A stretch of DNA of 64,000 nt from Syntrophosphaera sp035450685 (GCA_035450685.1 DAOTNF010000002.1:124001-188000); one strand, 5' to 3'; positions 32,754 through 42,440 are shown, counted from the stretch's first letter. The notes: generated by a model not told the origin, from the sequence alone. Numbers and translations are program-made.

Positions 32754-33992
32754 CTACTTGACTATAACCAATTTGCCGTTCAGGCTCTTCCCCGCCGTCT
32801 GCAAACGGTAAAGATATACTCCCGCGGGCAGATGCGGAAGCTGAACGCTTTCCGCCCCCTTCTCCAGATGAACGCTTTCCACCATTTGTCCCCGCAGGTT
32901 AAAGAGCCTGAAAGTGCCTGAATCCCTCACCTGCTTGGACAGATGGAGCGCAGAACCGCTGGAGGCCGGATTGGGATAAAGCCCGGGAGTCAGCGCCTGA
33001 AGTTCATCTTCCGCGGCGGTCTGGCCCTCCCCCACCATCAGGATATCCGAACTTGAATATCCGACCGTGTAAGTGGCCACCAGTGAAAGATTGGAGGTAT
33101 ACAGCCTCACAACACACGCTGCGGGATAGTCTTGTTTCAACAAAGCCAGGTGTTCGGCTGTGCCGGAAACCATTGAAGCCTGATAGACCAGGGGATTGCC
33201 CGATCCATGCAGCAGTTCCCAACTGTCCGCGTTATAGGAATACAGCAATTCTCCCATGCCGTCCCCCACCCAGGAAATTCCCTGGGGACTGATCCACATG
33301 CTGCCAGGGTTGCCCCCCATGTCTATCCTCTGCACCCTTTGCAAGCTGGCAAGGTCAATGATGTCGATTTTTCCCGCCACGTTTGACCAGTTGCCGGTGC
33401 ATGATACGTGCAGGTAGCCATTGCGGGCCACCGCGAACTGGGGATTGGTCCAGACCGGGATCGTCTGTATCACACTAAAGCTTTGCAGGTCGATAACCGA
33501 TATTGAACTGTTGGCATAGTTGTTCGCATGTCCCCCCGTATTGCAGACAAATAACTTATCATCAGCGACACAGAGGCTTTGGGGAGAAACGCCCACATCC
33601 AGATTCGCCACCACGGTGTAGCTTTGCAGGCTGATTTTATACACTTTGTTGGTAAACAGCCCGCTGACATACAGATAATCCCCCTCCTGAACCACATCAT
33701 AGGGATTGCTGGAAGACGCCACGGGAATGTAGCGCAGATGCGCGCCTGTGCTTCTATCCAGCATCTGAACGGCGTTGTCCCCCGAGCAGGCAACCCAGAT
33801 GTGTTCATCACCCAGATACATCAGGTTGGGGGTAAGTCCCAGTTGGGCAAAGGAATTGTTCAAGCTTCCCGTTTGCGTGTCGATCAGCGTGAGAGTGCGG
33901 GAAGAGGAGTTAACCACATAAATATGCGAGGCTTGCGCAGCCACCGCTCCAATTAGTAGCGCTGACAGAATCAGCAGAGTTCTGAGTCTCAT
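32754..33992 (-). CDS. Secreted beta-propeller with T9SS sorting domain, under a cobalamin riboswitch (BtuG-like candidate)
   Basis: 412 residues from ATG 33992, chosen for the signal peptide (LRTLLILSALLIGAVAAQA) and AAGGAAGG upstream. Blade repeats of YVTN/YncE type run from about residue 25 to 320: HIYVVNSSSRTLTLIDTQTG, HIWVACSGDNAVQMLD, YLYVSGLFTNKVYKI, KLFVCNTGG, YLHVSCTGNW. The last about 75 residues are a T9SS type A sorting domain (GLYPNPASSGSAL, RLFNLRGQMVESV, LPAGVYLYRL). A B12 riboswitch lies upstream (34080-34227). In Bacteroides, BtuG proteins are surface beta-propellers that bind cobalamin and are B12-regulated, but are lipoproteins. This protein would do the same job with a sorting-domain anchor; that is inference. 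Confidence 0.85.
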   Translation of the reverse strand: MRLRTLLILSALLIGAVAAQASHIYVVNSSSRTLTLIDTQTGSLNNSFAQLGLTPNLMYLGDEHIWVACSGDNAVQMLDRSTGAHLRYIPVASSSNPYDVVQEGDYLYVSGLFTNKVYKISLQSYTVVANLDVGVSPQSLCVADDKLFVCNTGGHANNYANSSISVIDLQSFSVIQTIPVWTNPQFAVARNGYLHVSCTGNWSNVAGKIDIIDLASLQRVQRIDMGGNPGSMWISPQGISWVGDGMGELLYSYNADSWELLHGSGNPLVYQASMVSGTAEHLALLKQDYPAACVVRLYTSNLSLVATYTVGYSSSDILMVGEGQTAAEDELQALTPGLYPNPASSGSALHLSKQVRDSGTFRLFNLRGQMVESVHLEKGAESVQLPHLPAGVYLYRLQTAGKSLNGKLVIVK

Positions 33993-33995
33993 GTT

Positions 33996-34034
33996 GTTCA
34001 CCTTCCTTCTTTTGTTTATAGACAAAAGATGAAC
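33996..34034 (-). promoter_or_regulatory. Putative expression platform hairpin
   Basis: On the minus strand GTTCATCTTTTGT pairs with ACAAAAG and GTGAAC; the AAGGAAGG ribosome-binding site lies in its 3' arm, 4 nt before the start codon region. It could hide the site when B12 is bound, giving translational control. Pairing was judged by eye. Confidence 0.5.
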
Positions 34035-34079
34035 TACTCTCCGGAGTGGACGCATCATCCGTACATCCAAACCGATAAC

Positions 34080-34227
34080 GGTGGCAGGTTTCCTGGCTCG
34101 CGGCCCGAGTTTGCTCCGGCCTTCCCACGCTTCCGCGCAGTGACCGGACCAGGCTGTATTTGCCGCTTACAGTGGCGGATACCGCTCCCGCTTCTAACGG
34201 GATTCCCTTTTACCTATTAGTAGCACC
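34080..34227 (-). ncRNA. Cobalamin riboswitch
   Basis: Reading the minus strand: an AATAGGTAAAAGGGAATCCC start, GCGGTATCCGCCACTGTAAG core, and the B12 box GAGCCAGGAAACCTGCCACC, in the right order and spacing for the AdoCbl/cobalamin aptamer. It ends 88 bp before the beta-propeller start. A TATAAT box at 34232-34237 lies just upstream. Confidence 0.93.
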
Positions 34228-34231
34228 ATCT

Positions 34232-34237
34232 ATTATA
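34232..34237 (-). promoter_or_regulatory. Putative -10 element for the riboswitch transcript
   Basis: TATAAT on the minus strand, about 6-10 nt before the riboswitch 5' end. No good -35 at 16-18 bp; a TTGACA lies 30 bp further up, too far to pair with it. Confidence 0.5.
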
Positions 34238-34426
34238 GGGGGACATTTTTTCATCCCGCCTGATCCTTGTCAATGTCAAAGAACGGCCGGAGACTTCCGA
34301 TTCCGGCCATATACACGATAACACCATGAATACCTTTTAGTTATGAGTATTGTAAATGATAATCCCAACCTGTTTCACTCATCTGCCGCTCCTGGCACTC
34401 TCATTTGCAGCACAAGGAGTTCACGC

Positions 34427-34485
34427 TATCATCCTTAGGTCAAGCTTATAAAAGTTAAGGATGACCTAAGGATGACCCAAGCTTG
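34427..34485 (+). repeat. R2 hairpin repeat, copy D
   Basis: TATCATCCTTAGGTCAAGC, TTATAAAAGTTAAGGATGAC, then a duplicated CTAAGGATGACCC tail. The tail AAGCTTGAGCTCAA resembles that after copy B. Confidence 0.75.
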
Positions 34486-34680
34486 AGCTCAACCTGGAAA
34501 TGGGGCGGATATCAGACTGCTCTTATCGGCTGATACTATATGGTTGAAGACATCTTCAGTATGAAAACACGATATAACATCAATCCTTTCAATGGAGTGT
34601 GGCTGGAAAAGCAAAAACTGATCATGTCATGCCTTGAATTATGGACAAGGGGTAAATGGAACTAAAAGCAAAATTGGGAG

Positions 34681-34708
34681 TTGACAAGTAGAAAGTTAGA
34701 ATTATTTT
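34681..34708 (+). promoter_or_regulatory. Putative promoter of the C25 peptidase gene
   Basis: TTGACA (34681-34686), 16-bp spacer, TATTTT (34703-34708); about 35 bp before the start codon. Confidence 0.55.
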
Positions 34709-34742
34709 AACTATACATTACAATGACAAGCAGGAGGAAAAG

Positions 34743-37700
34743 ATGCGTATATTTATGTTAGTATTGTTTCTTGTTTCTATTGTAGCCCATTGGCTTCATG
34801 CGGGACAGAAGTCGATTGTCTTATCATACAACTTATCAGATTTTGAGTATAGTCTAAGTGAGTTTGGCGGACAAATCAAGCATCTGGGGAATAATAACAT
34901 TGCATACATCAATCCTCCCGGAGCCCCTAACTTGCCAGTTCACTTGGTTATGGTTTCGGTACCTATTGAGGCTGAGTTCAGTAGTGTCTCATTCTCATAC
35001 AATATCACTGAGTTTAGAAACAATATATCTATAAGCCCAACTCAACCAAAGATACCAATCTCAGTCCAAATTGACAGCCTGTTTTTTGTTCCACCCGATC
35101 CAGCCTATTATTCAGTTAGTCAATACCCTTCAGACCCATGTGTGTATGTCTCAACCCATATTATGAGAACTTACAAGGTTTTTTGCTTTCAGGTAAGCCC
35201 TTTTATCTATTATCCAACAAGCAATCAGTTGAAAATGATAACATCTGGGGAGTTATCGATTAGTTATACCACCACATATCAACCTAACCCAAATAGATGG
35301 GACGATGGATCAAGAGCTGACTTTGTACGCATGCTTGTTATTAATCCTGAAGATGTGATAAATAGTCCATTACCTGAGCCTCTTGAAACTGATGTTAAAT
35401 ACATGATCATAACAGACGAAAACTGGATTTCTGATGATGTTGTGTTTGATTGTGGTTACTTCCAATCATTCATTGACTGGAAAACACAAAAAGGGCTTAA
35501 AGCAGAAATAGTATCCGTTCAATCAATCTATTCTAACTATCAAGGTTCAACAAACCAAGAAAGAATCAAGCGCTGTATTGAATTTTATCATATTAATAAG
35601 CGAACTGAATGGGTTCTTTTGTATGGTAGTCCAGAGATTGTACCATCTCCGTTGATTAAAGTTCCAATGAATGAATACGATTTAAATGGTGATTACTGCA
35701 ATATTGAATCAGATTTGTTTTATGCTTGCTTTGACGGTGACTATTCTTGGCATTATGGGGAGGGGTCTGGGCATCCTGTTCATCACTATAATAATGATGT
35801 CGACTTGCTACCCGAGGTTAGTATCGGAAGAGTAGCATATAATAACTTCGGTAACAATGTATATTTACATAAATCACAAGCATATGAACAAACACCCCCA
35901 AGCACAGATTTTGCCAGTAAGGCACTTCTAACAGGTGCACACTTGTTTCACCCCTCTTTCCCTCCTTACCATCGCAGTGACACTGATTGGTTTTGTGAAG
36001 GAATGTGGAATAACTATATTCAACCATATTGGGCAGGCGGTAATAGATATCGTTTATACGATACATCTAGCGATTTAGGCCCTCTTACGGTACACGGTCT
36101 ATACAATGCTTTAGCTGATGGGTACAATATTGTATTAGAATCTTCCCACGGTAATACTCAGAGGTGGGCAATAGAATGGATAGGAGATATCGATAATCTT
36201 TGGAACTGTTTTACCAACAGCAGTGTGCCAACAACAAATGGGACACAAAACAAATATGGTTTATTATATTCTATTGCATGCCTGACGAATTACTTTGGCC
36301 CCCTAACCTTCAACGGAACAGGTCCATATCCATGGGGATATGGGGACAATGACACGAAATGCTTGGGTACTGCTTTTCTCGAATCCGATGGAGGTGGTGT
36401 TGTATACATTGGAAACACTAGCTATGGATTAGGTAATCCTTGGTGGAATCCCCAGAGCAGCTTTGACGATTGGGGTCCGTCCTGGGATTATGCCAGACGA
36501 TTTTTCCCGCAATTGTTTACAGGTCTTCATGACTCACACTATTCTGTAGGTTTATGTTTTGATTTATCTAGAGCATTGATGATCCCAGCTGTCAATCAAG
36601 GCTCAGATGACTGTGAAACATTTATCATGTTTTCATTAAACTTGCAAGGAGACCCGGAGCTAAGCATTTATTCCGCGGATCCAACAGCATTTAACGTTAC
36701 GCTACCAGCAAGATTGTTCTGGGATGAATTAGGTGCGCAGAACAATATATCCTTAGCAACTGGGCAACCTTTTGCGAGAGTTTGTATCTCTAATGGGGAT
36801 GAACTATATAAGGTATTTACAACAGATTCAAATGGATATTTAAACTGTTCAATCATCCTACGATCTCCACAGTCTCTCACAGTAACAATTACGGGAAGAA
36901 ACAAATACCCATTTGTTGGACAGATACCCGTTGTTCCTGCCAACATACGAGGTTCCGTAACGCTTAATTTGAATCCTGAAGCCTCAATCTATACGAGAGT
37001 CATGCTTTTTGACATCTCAGGAAATATGATAGCAGAAACAAATCCAAATGTTAATGGGGAGTTTATAATTGGGGTCAATCCCGGACCTACTCAGTATTAT
37101 CTAAGGTATGAACTTTTCAGACCAGACCAAGGTAGCCTCTACTATCCTGTAAAATCCGACATCTTTAGTGTCCCAGATAATTCAACAATTATTACACTAC
37201 CCTTAGTTATATTAATAAGATTCACCAATCAGCTAACTGTGTCACAAACATTACCATTGAATTCATGCTTTCAACATATTCAAGATGCTGTTGACTGTGC
37301 TCTTACTTACTCCGTTCCTCTGGTTCTAGTACAATCAGGTTCCTATTATGAAAATCTCACAATCAACCCTGCTCCCACATCTAACCCTTATAACTTAGAG
37401 ATTCGTGGTTCAGGAGTGACCACTGTTATCGATGGATCATATAGCAATACAGAACCATGTATAGATGTTTCAATTGGAACTCAAAACCCTTTGAATCTTA
37501 AGATCAAGAATCTTACAATACAAAATGGTTCACGGGGAATTAGAGCTGACTTTTTACCATATCTATATCCCGGTAATAACGCCCAAACTACTGAGTTCAG
37601 AGTAGAGTATTGTATAATAAAAGACAATGGGAATATAGGCAATTCAACTGAAGGAGCTGGTATTTATTCAGCAGGACCTATCAGTATAGTGAACACAAAA

Positions 37701-39734
37701 TTCATTAATAATTCTGGTATTCATAGCCCAAACATCAGGTCTACTGGAGGAGGAGCGTACCTCACCAATAACTCAGTTTTTCGATCTACAATAATCTCAA
37801 GTTGCGAGTTTGTTGGAAATTCAGCATCTCAAAGTGGTGGACTACACCTCACAGGATTAGGTAGATTTGAATTGCGATACAACACAATCAAGTCGAATTT
37901 CCACATAACAGGATTTGTCAACAATGTATTCTGTGAAGCAGTGGCTGATCTTGATTTATATGGCAATGTACTCGTCAATGATATCTCACCGAATAACGGA
38001 AGTGGGCACAATTTACTTGTCTGGGGCTGTGGAACTATCGTAAAGCCTGCGTCAATTCGAAACAACACCATATCAGGGAACTTAGCATCGTTACAGACGA
38101 ATAGCACAGGACTGACAGTCCAAGGTGCTAATTGCTTTGCAACGGTTGAGAACAACATAATCCAGGGCAGTAGCGTAGGTATCCATAAAGCAGATCCTCA
38201 GTCTCAGTTAGGGATAAGACATTGTTTGTTCTGGAACAACACGGAAAATTTCTTAGGATTCTCCTACGACTCCGCATCAAGTCCAGGTTGTCTGATAAAC
38301 AGAGATCCACTTTTAGATTCATATTACTTACCGAGATGGGATAGTAGCGTTATATCCCCTTGTATCGACTCAGGTATTGGCTCTCCAGACACAAACGATG
38401 GAACACCACCCGATATTGGGGCGAAGAGAACAATGCTGCATAAGTATTGGAATTACACATTCGGAACTCAAGCAGATCAAGATCGCTGGCATTGGGTGAG
38501 TTACCCTGTTTTGAATACCATGACAAATGGAGCACTCATGGCTAATGCGTTCTTTAGTGATCTTCTGAAAACCAAACGTATTGTTGATAATGGTGAGCTT
38601 AAATCGGTTCCATTGTATCTTGAAGAAATACAGTGGTCGATTCAGGGGAACACGTATTGTTTAGCATGGAATGACGGTACTGAAAACTGGGGTGATCAGG
38701 AATTCACACATCTTGTTACCAGTCAACAAGGTTATAAAGTTAAGCTAAAACAACTCCAAGAATCACAAGACATCATCAAACTGATAGAAAGCGGATTCCA
38801 GACACCGTCCTCTGCAAATATATCTATATATGGAGAGGTTGAGAATTGGTTGGGTTACTATCATTACGAGGCGGCTTGGCCTCATGATGCTTTTTCGGCT
38901 ATCTGGGATGATATAACCATGATTAAGACCAAGGACTGGTGCCTGATCCGATCAAGAGCTGCAAGTGATTACTGGGGAATGAGTGGAAAAGTATATCCCC
39001 TAAAGCATGGTGATATGGTTATTATTAGAACAAGTAGTAATCATACATTCCAATGGGATGTAACTGACCCTATAATACCGGAAACTAAGTCCAAGCCTGA
39101 GTATTTTGAGTATGAAGAAAAACCTGATTACGTGCCTGTCTATATCACTCTCACGGATGTTGATATCACCAACTTGAAAGAGATCGGCTTATATCTTAAC
39201 GGAGTTTGCAAAGGAGCAGTTGTGGTTGAGAGTGATCTTGAACAGCTATGTGCCTTTTTGGACATAGATGAAAGCCTGCATGATGGATCAGTCGAGTTCG
39301 TTTTCTATTACAATGATTCAAAAAACCAAGAACGGGAGATGAGAACCATCAGGATAGATGAAGATAAGATCAAGATCAATTACATTGATTCTAACGCCTT
39401 GTATCCATACTACGATGTTGTATTAGATCAAGGAGCAATTGAAAACATTATACCACCAACGTTTTCACTGAATCAGAATTATCCCAATCCCTTCAATCCA
39501 TCTACCACTATAAGCTATCAGATACCACAAACAGGAAGTATTCGAATTGATATCTTCAATATTAAGGGTCAAAAAATTCGCACTCTTATCAACGAGTTAA
39601 AACACCCCGGTAAACATAGTGTGGTTTGGAATGGCACCGACCAGTCAGGACGACAGGTTGCCAGCGGTATATATTACTACCGAATTGTTACAGATCATAA
39701 TTCGAGCACCAAGAAGATGCTCCTTCTGAAATAA
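34743..39734 (+). CDS. Gingipain-like (C25) peptidase fused to a beta-helix and a T9SS sorting domain
   Basis: 1663 residues. Signal peptide (FMLVLFLVSIVAHWLHA) and GAGGAAAAG upstream. Residues 30-210 form a propeptide-like region; 215-640 are the C25 domain: KYMIITDENW, VLLYGSPEIVP, catalytic H469 (LESSHGN) and C513 (YSIACLTN). An Ig-like domain follows (about 645-730). Residues about 840-1230 are a right-handed beta-helix (FQHIQDAVDCAL, SSCEFVGNSASQSGG). The sorting domain (about 1575-1663) has NYPNPFNPSTTISYQI and SGIYYYRI. It is predicted to be a surface cysteine protease. It lacks the size and layout of the sortase PorU. The gene is much richer in A+T than its neighbours. Confidence 0.9.
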   Translation: MRIFMLVLFLVSIVAHWLHAGQKSIVLSYNLSDFEYSLSEFGGQIKHLGNNNIAYINPPGAPNLPVHLVMVSVPIEAEFSSVSFSYNITEFRNNISISPTQPKIPISVQIDSLFFVPPDPAYYSVSQYPSDPCVYVSTHIMRTYKVFCFQVSPFIYYPTSNQLKMITSGELSISYTTTYQPNPNRWDDGSRADFVRMLVINPEDVINSPLPEPLETDVKYMIITDENWISDDVVFDCGYFQSFIDWKTQKGLKAEIVSVQSIYSNYQGSTNQERIKRCIEFYHINKRTEWVLLYGSPEIVPSPLIKVPMNEYDLNGDYCNIESDLFYACFDGDYSWHYGEGSGHPVHHYNNDVDLLPEVSIGRVAYNNFGNNVYLHKSQAYEQTPPSTDFASKALLTGAHLFHPSFPPYHRSDTDWFCEGMWNNYIQPYWAGGNRYRLYDTSSDLGPLTVHGLYNALADGYNIVLESSHGNTQRWAIEWIGDIDNLWNCFTNSSVPTTNGTQNKYGLLYSIACLTNYFGPLTFNGTGPYPWGYGDNDTKCLGTAFLESDGGGVVYIGNTSYGLGNPWWNPQSSFDDWGPSWDYARRFFPQLFTGLHDSHYSVGLCFDLSRALMIPAVNQGSDDCETFIMFSLNLQGDPELSIYSADPTAFNVTLPARLFWDELGAQNNISLATGQPFARVCISNGDELYKVFTTDSNGYLNCSIILRSPQSLTVTITGRNKYPFVGQIPVVPANIRGSVTLNLNPEASIYTRVMLFDISGNMIAETNPNVNGEFIIGVNPGPTQYYLRYELFRPDQGSLYYPVKSDIFSVPDNSTIITLPLVILIRFTNQLTVSQTLPLNSCFQHIQDAVDCALTYSVPLVLVQSGSYYENLTINPAPTSNPYNLEIRGSGVTTVIDGSYSNTEPCIDVSIGTQNPLNLKIKNLTIQNGSRGIRADFLPYLYPGNNAQTTEFRVEYCIIKDNGNIGNSTEGAGIYSAGPISIVNTKFINNSGIHSPNIRSTGGGAYLTNNSVFRSTIISSCEFVGNSASQSGGLHLTGLGRFELRYNTIKSNFHITGFVNNVFCEAVADLDLYGNVLVNDISPNNGSGHNLLVWGCGTIVKPASIRNNTISGNLASLQTNSTGLTVQGANCFATVENNIIQGSSVGIHKADPQSQLGIRHCLFWNNTENFLGFSYDSASSPGCLINRDPLLDSYYLPRWDSSVISPCIDSGIGSPDTNDGTPPDIGAKRTMLHKYWNYTFGTQADQDRWHWVSYPVLNTMTNGALMANAFFSDLLKTKRIVDNGELKSVPLYLEEIQWSIQGNTYCLAWNDGTENWGDQEFTHLVTSQQGYKVKLKQLQESQDIIKLIESGFQTPSSANISIYGEVENWLGYYHYEAAWPHDAFSAIWDDITMIKTKDWCLIRSRAASDYWGMSGKVYPLKHGDMVIIRTSSNHTFQWDVTDPIIPETKSKPEYFEYEEKPDYVPVYITLTDVDITNLKEIGLYLNGVCKGAVVVESDLEQLCAFLDIDESLHDGSVEFVFYYNDSKNQEREMRTIRIDEDKIKINYIDSNALYPYYDVVLDQGAIENIIPPTFSLNQNYPNPFNPSTTISYQIPQTGSIRIDIFNIKGQKIRTLINELKHPGKHSVVWNGTDQSGRQVASGIYYYRIVTDHNSSTKKMLLLK

Positions 39735-39744
39735 CAAGATATGT

Positions 39745-39770
39745 TGGGGAGGGCGTAGCTCTCCCCTCAT
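39745..39770 (+). terminator. Weak hairpin between the two AT-rich secreted genes
   Basis: GGGGAG (39746-39751) pairs with CTCCCC (39761-39766), 9-nt loop, no T tract. It may attenuate rather than stop transcription into the next gene. Confidence 0.35.
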
Positions 39771-39785
39771 GATTTGGAGTATGCT

Positions 39786-42155
39786 ATGCCACGAGCAATA
39801 TGGATAACGCTATTATGCTGGGTTTTGTCCCTGTCCAGCTTGAGTTCCATCACCCGGATCGTCGATATCACCGGAGGCGATCAATATACCAGTATCCAGA
39901 CAGCAATCAACGCCTCTTCTCCCGGAGACACGGTACTGGTCTATCCGGGCAGATATTTTGAGAATGTGATTATCTCAACCAGTAATCTCTCGCTCTTGAG
40001 TTTGGAATCAACTACTCAGAATATGGCTTATGTGGATTCTACTATTATTGACGGGAGTAATTCCAGCCAGTGCTTGATGATCAATCCGAATATACAGAAC
40101 ATAAGCATCAGAGGGTTTTCCCTGACCAAAGGGAAGGGAGCTTGCACTGCGCTACTTGAGGGATCAATAACTACAATAACAAATTGCAAGCTATTCGATA
40201 ACTGGAGCGGAAATGGTGGAGGCATTCATATAGCGGGAGCTACCGTACACCTATCTGGAGTTTCAATCTTCAATAACTACGCTTACAATATGGGAGGAGG
40301 GATTTATGCTAACTCTCCTACCGGCTATGTGAACAATATAAGCTTTGACCCATCCAACAGATGTTCAATCTACAACAACCGGGCAGGTGCGGGTCAGGAC
40401 TTTTTCATCCAAAATGCTACAAGCGATGTAACAATGTATCTTGATACCTTCTCCGTACTCAATCCCAGCAACTATCATGCCATGTTTATGAATTATTATG
40501 GAACCAATTACCAATTGATCATGGATATCCAAAACGCCTATCAAACTGAGATCGATCACGATCTCTATGTTTCTCCCGATGGGGACGACAGCAATGACGG
40601 GCTGAGTCCGGAAACGGCTTTAAAGACAATACACACGGCAATTTACCGCATAGCTTCCGATAGTTTGTGTCAAAGGACAGTTCATATCTTACCGGGGACA
40701 TATTCCCGGTCAGTAAATCAGCAGATTTTTCCCATAGCGCTCAAGAGCTGGGTGAAAGTAGTCGGCAGTGGAATTGGCAACACGGAGATAATATTGGAAC
40801 CTCATCCTCAATTATCCTCAGATTGGAGTGTGATTCTATTTCTAACAAGCAACCAAGCCAATGTTACCGTATCCGGTATGTCTATGACATCGGTAAATAC
40901 TGATAATAGTTGTGCAATCTTGGGTCGGAAAGAGTATAACCTTCATCTGTCGGATTTGCATATGTATGACTTTAGCCCAAATTCCCTTGCTGTATTGCAG
41001 TTTAGTTATGCCATAAACAGCAATTGGGATGGTCTGATAGTCGAAAATATAGAAACATCCCGGTGGGGTTTTGTCTATGTAGACGGATGCTTCAATGGTA
41101 CTATACAGAACAGTACCTTCAGAAATGGAACATCAACTTTAGTTACCACTGCTTGGGCTTATCCGCTAATCAGTATCACCGTAGATGGTAATATCAATAT
41201 AGATAATTGCACTTTCAGCAATCTGGTAATGTATGATGATGATACCCACGCCGTTCAGTTTGGATCTGTGCAGTATCCCCAACAGTCCAACTCGTTTCAT
41301 ATCTCTAACTGCTTATTGAATGACATTGTTGGCTATGATACCACAATTTTCTTCTATTCTGGTAACAATCCCAGTATGCATATCACAAACTGCACTTTCG
41401 CCGGAAACACAGGAAACACTTATACTCTGATGGTAAACGGCAATGTTAATGTAACAAATTCAATTTTCTTTAACAACACACCTTACCAAATAAAGGTCAA
41501 CCCAATGGCTAACTCAGGCGAAACTACTACCCTTACTATTGATTATTCCTGTTTGCTTGGGGGGATTGCTGGTATCCAACAGGCAAGTAGCAGTACTGTA
41601 ACTTATCTCGGTACAAACATTAACACCAATCCGCTCTTTCTTGGTGGTGATGAGTTCGATCCCTTAAGATATAGTCTATCTTTGAGTTCACCCTGTATCA
41701 ATAGTGGGACTCCCGATACAACGGGACTGGGTTTACTACCCTATGACCTGGCGGGGAACCTGCGTATCTGGAATGACAGGATCGACATGGGCTGTTATGA
41801 GTACGGCTCGGAGCCATGGGTGGATAGTGACGATCCAGTGGTTCCGGAACTTCCTGCCCCGAAGCTTGCCGCCTATCCCAATCCCTTTACGGTTTTCACC
41901 AATCTCAAGGTTATTCTGCCTTCCAATCGATGCAATGGCAAAGCAAGGGTAACAAACGCAAGCATAGACATCTACAACATCAAGGGGCAAAAAGTAAAGA
42001 GCATAGCACTTGATCCCGGCAAGGCGGGTGAGCAGTTCAGCTATTGGGATGGCAGGGATGAAGCTGGCAGGCAGTGTTCCAGCGGCATCTATCTGCTCAA
42101 CCTGAAGGTCAATGGGATAGGGGCGTTGAGTAAAAAGGTTACCCTTGTCAGGTGA
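39786..42155 (+). CDS. Secreted right-handed beta-helix protein with T9SS sorting domain
   Basis: 789 residues from ATG 39786, chosen over the in-frame TTG at 39774 because GGAG lies 8 nt before it and a signal peptide follows (PRAIWITLLCWVLSLSSLS). Two parallel beta-helix stretches: about 20-180 (YTSIQTAINASSPGDTVLVY) and about 260-650 (DDSNDGLSPETALKTIHTAI, then ITNCTFAGNTGNTYTLMVNG and similar rungs), as in pectate-lyase-like and adhesin folds. No lyase catalytic residues are obvious. The last 95 residues are a sorting domain (AAYPNPFTVFTNL, SSGIYLLNLKVNG). The 5' two-thirds is AT-rich like the preceding gene, and its last 500 bp drift back to the window average. Function is binding or structure on the surface, by inference. 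Confidence 0.88.
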   Translation: MPRAIWITLLCWVLSLSSLSSITRIVDITGGDQYTSIQTAINASSPGDTVLVYPGRYFENVIISTSNLSLLSLESTTQNMAYVDSTIIDGSNSSQCLMINPNIQNISIRGFSLTKGKGACTALLEGSITTITNCKLFDNWSGNGGGIHIAGATVHLSGVSIFNNYAYNMGGGIYANSPTGYVNNISFDPSNRCSIYNNRAGAGQDFFIQNATSDVTMYLDTFSVLNPSNYHAMFMNYYGTNYQLIMDIQNAYQTEIDHDLYVSPDGDDSNDGLSPETALKTIHTAIYRIASDSLCQRTVHILPGTYSRSVNQQIFPIALKSWVKVVGSGIGNTEIILEPHPQLSSDWSVILFLTSNQANVTVSGMSMTSVNTDNSCAILGRKEYNLHLSDLHMYDFSPNSLAVLQFSYAINSNWDGLIVENIETSRWGFVYVDGCFNGTIQNSTFRNGTSTLVTTAWAYPLISITVDGNINIDNCTFSNLVMYDDDTHAVQFGSVQYPQQSNSFHISNCLLNDIVGYDTTIFFYSGNNPSMHITNCTFAGNTGNTYTLMVNGNVNVTNSIFFNNTPYQIKVNPMANSGETTTLTIDYSCLLGGIAGIQQASSSTVTYLGTNINTNPLFLGGDEFDPLRYSLSLSSPCINSGTPDTTGLGLLPYDLAGNLRIWNDRIDMGCYEYGSEPWVDSDDPVVPELPAPKLAAYPNPFTVFTNLKVILPSNRCNGKARVTNASIDIYNIKGQKVKSIALDPGKAGEQFSYWDGRDEAGRQCSSGIYLLNLKVNGIGALSKKVTLVR

Positions 42156-42181
42156 TGTTTATGGTGGTTGTTTGAAGCCTT

Positions 42182-42266
42182 AAAAGACTGGATCACGGCT
42201 CGCAGGCCCGTGATGACACGGTTGGTAGTCTGGGGGGGGCTTTGTTTCGGTGTCGGGTGGTTGTTT
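42182..42266 (+). repeat. R1 intergenic repeat, copy 3
   Basis: GACTGGATCACGGCTCG, short spacer, GCCCGTGATGACACGGT, then TTTGTTTCGGTGTCGGGTGG. The GATCACGG/CCGTGATG halves covary relative to other copies (CACGG with CCGTG), suggesting selection for pairing. Confidence 0.8.
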
Positions 42267-42334
42267 TTTGGCTGGACACTTGCCCCAATCCTGCTCTTTA
42301 ATTCGTGTTAATTAGTGTAATTCGTGGACGTTTC

Positions 42335-42440
42335 TAAATGACTGGATCCCGGGTCAGCCACCCCAGTGGGGCCCCGTCTGCCCGGGATGACACGGTATGT
42401 TGTCTGTGGCGATTTGTCTTGGGGTTGGGTTGTTGTTCCA
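42335..42440 (+). repeat. R1 intergenic repeat, copy 4
   Basis: GACTGGATCCCGGGTC, CCCC/GGGG spacer, GCCCGGGATGACACGG, then GTCTTGGGGTTGGGTTGTTG. The spacer is nearly that of copy 2. Confidence 0.8.

Larger units (their letters stand above)
34238..34742. other. Intergenic region between the riboswitch gene and the C25 peptidase gene
   Basis: About 500 bp without a credible gene. It holds R2 copy D (34427-34485) and a promoter (34681-34708) for the plus-strand gene. The stretch 34500-34680 is AT-rich with no feature I can name. Confidence 0.6.

Noticed and set aside
34743..39734. The C25 protein as the T9SS sortase PorU
   Set aside because: It carries its own sorting domain and a large beta-helix and exceeds PorU in length, so it reads as a cargo protease rather than the sortase.
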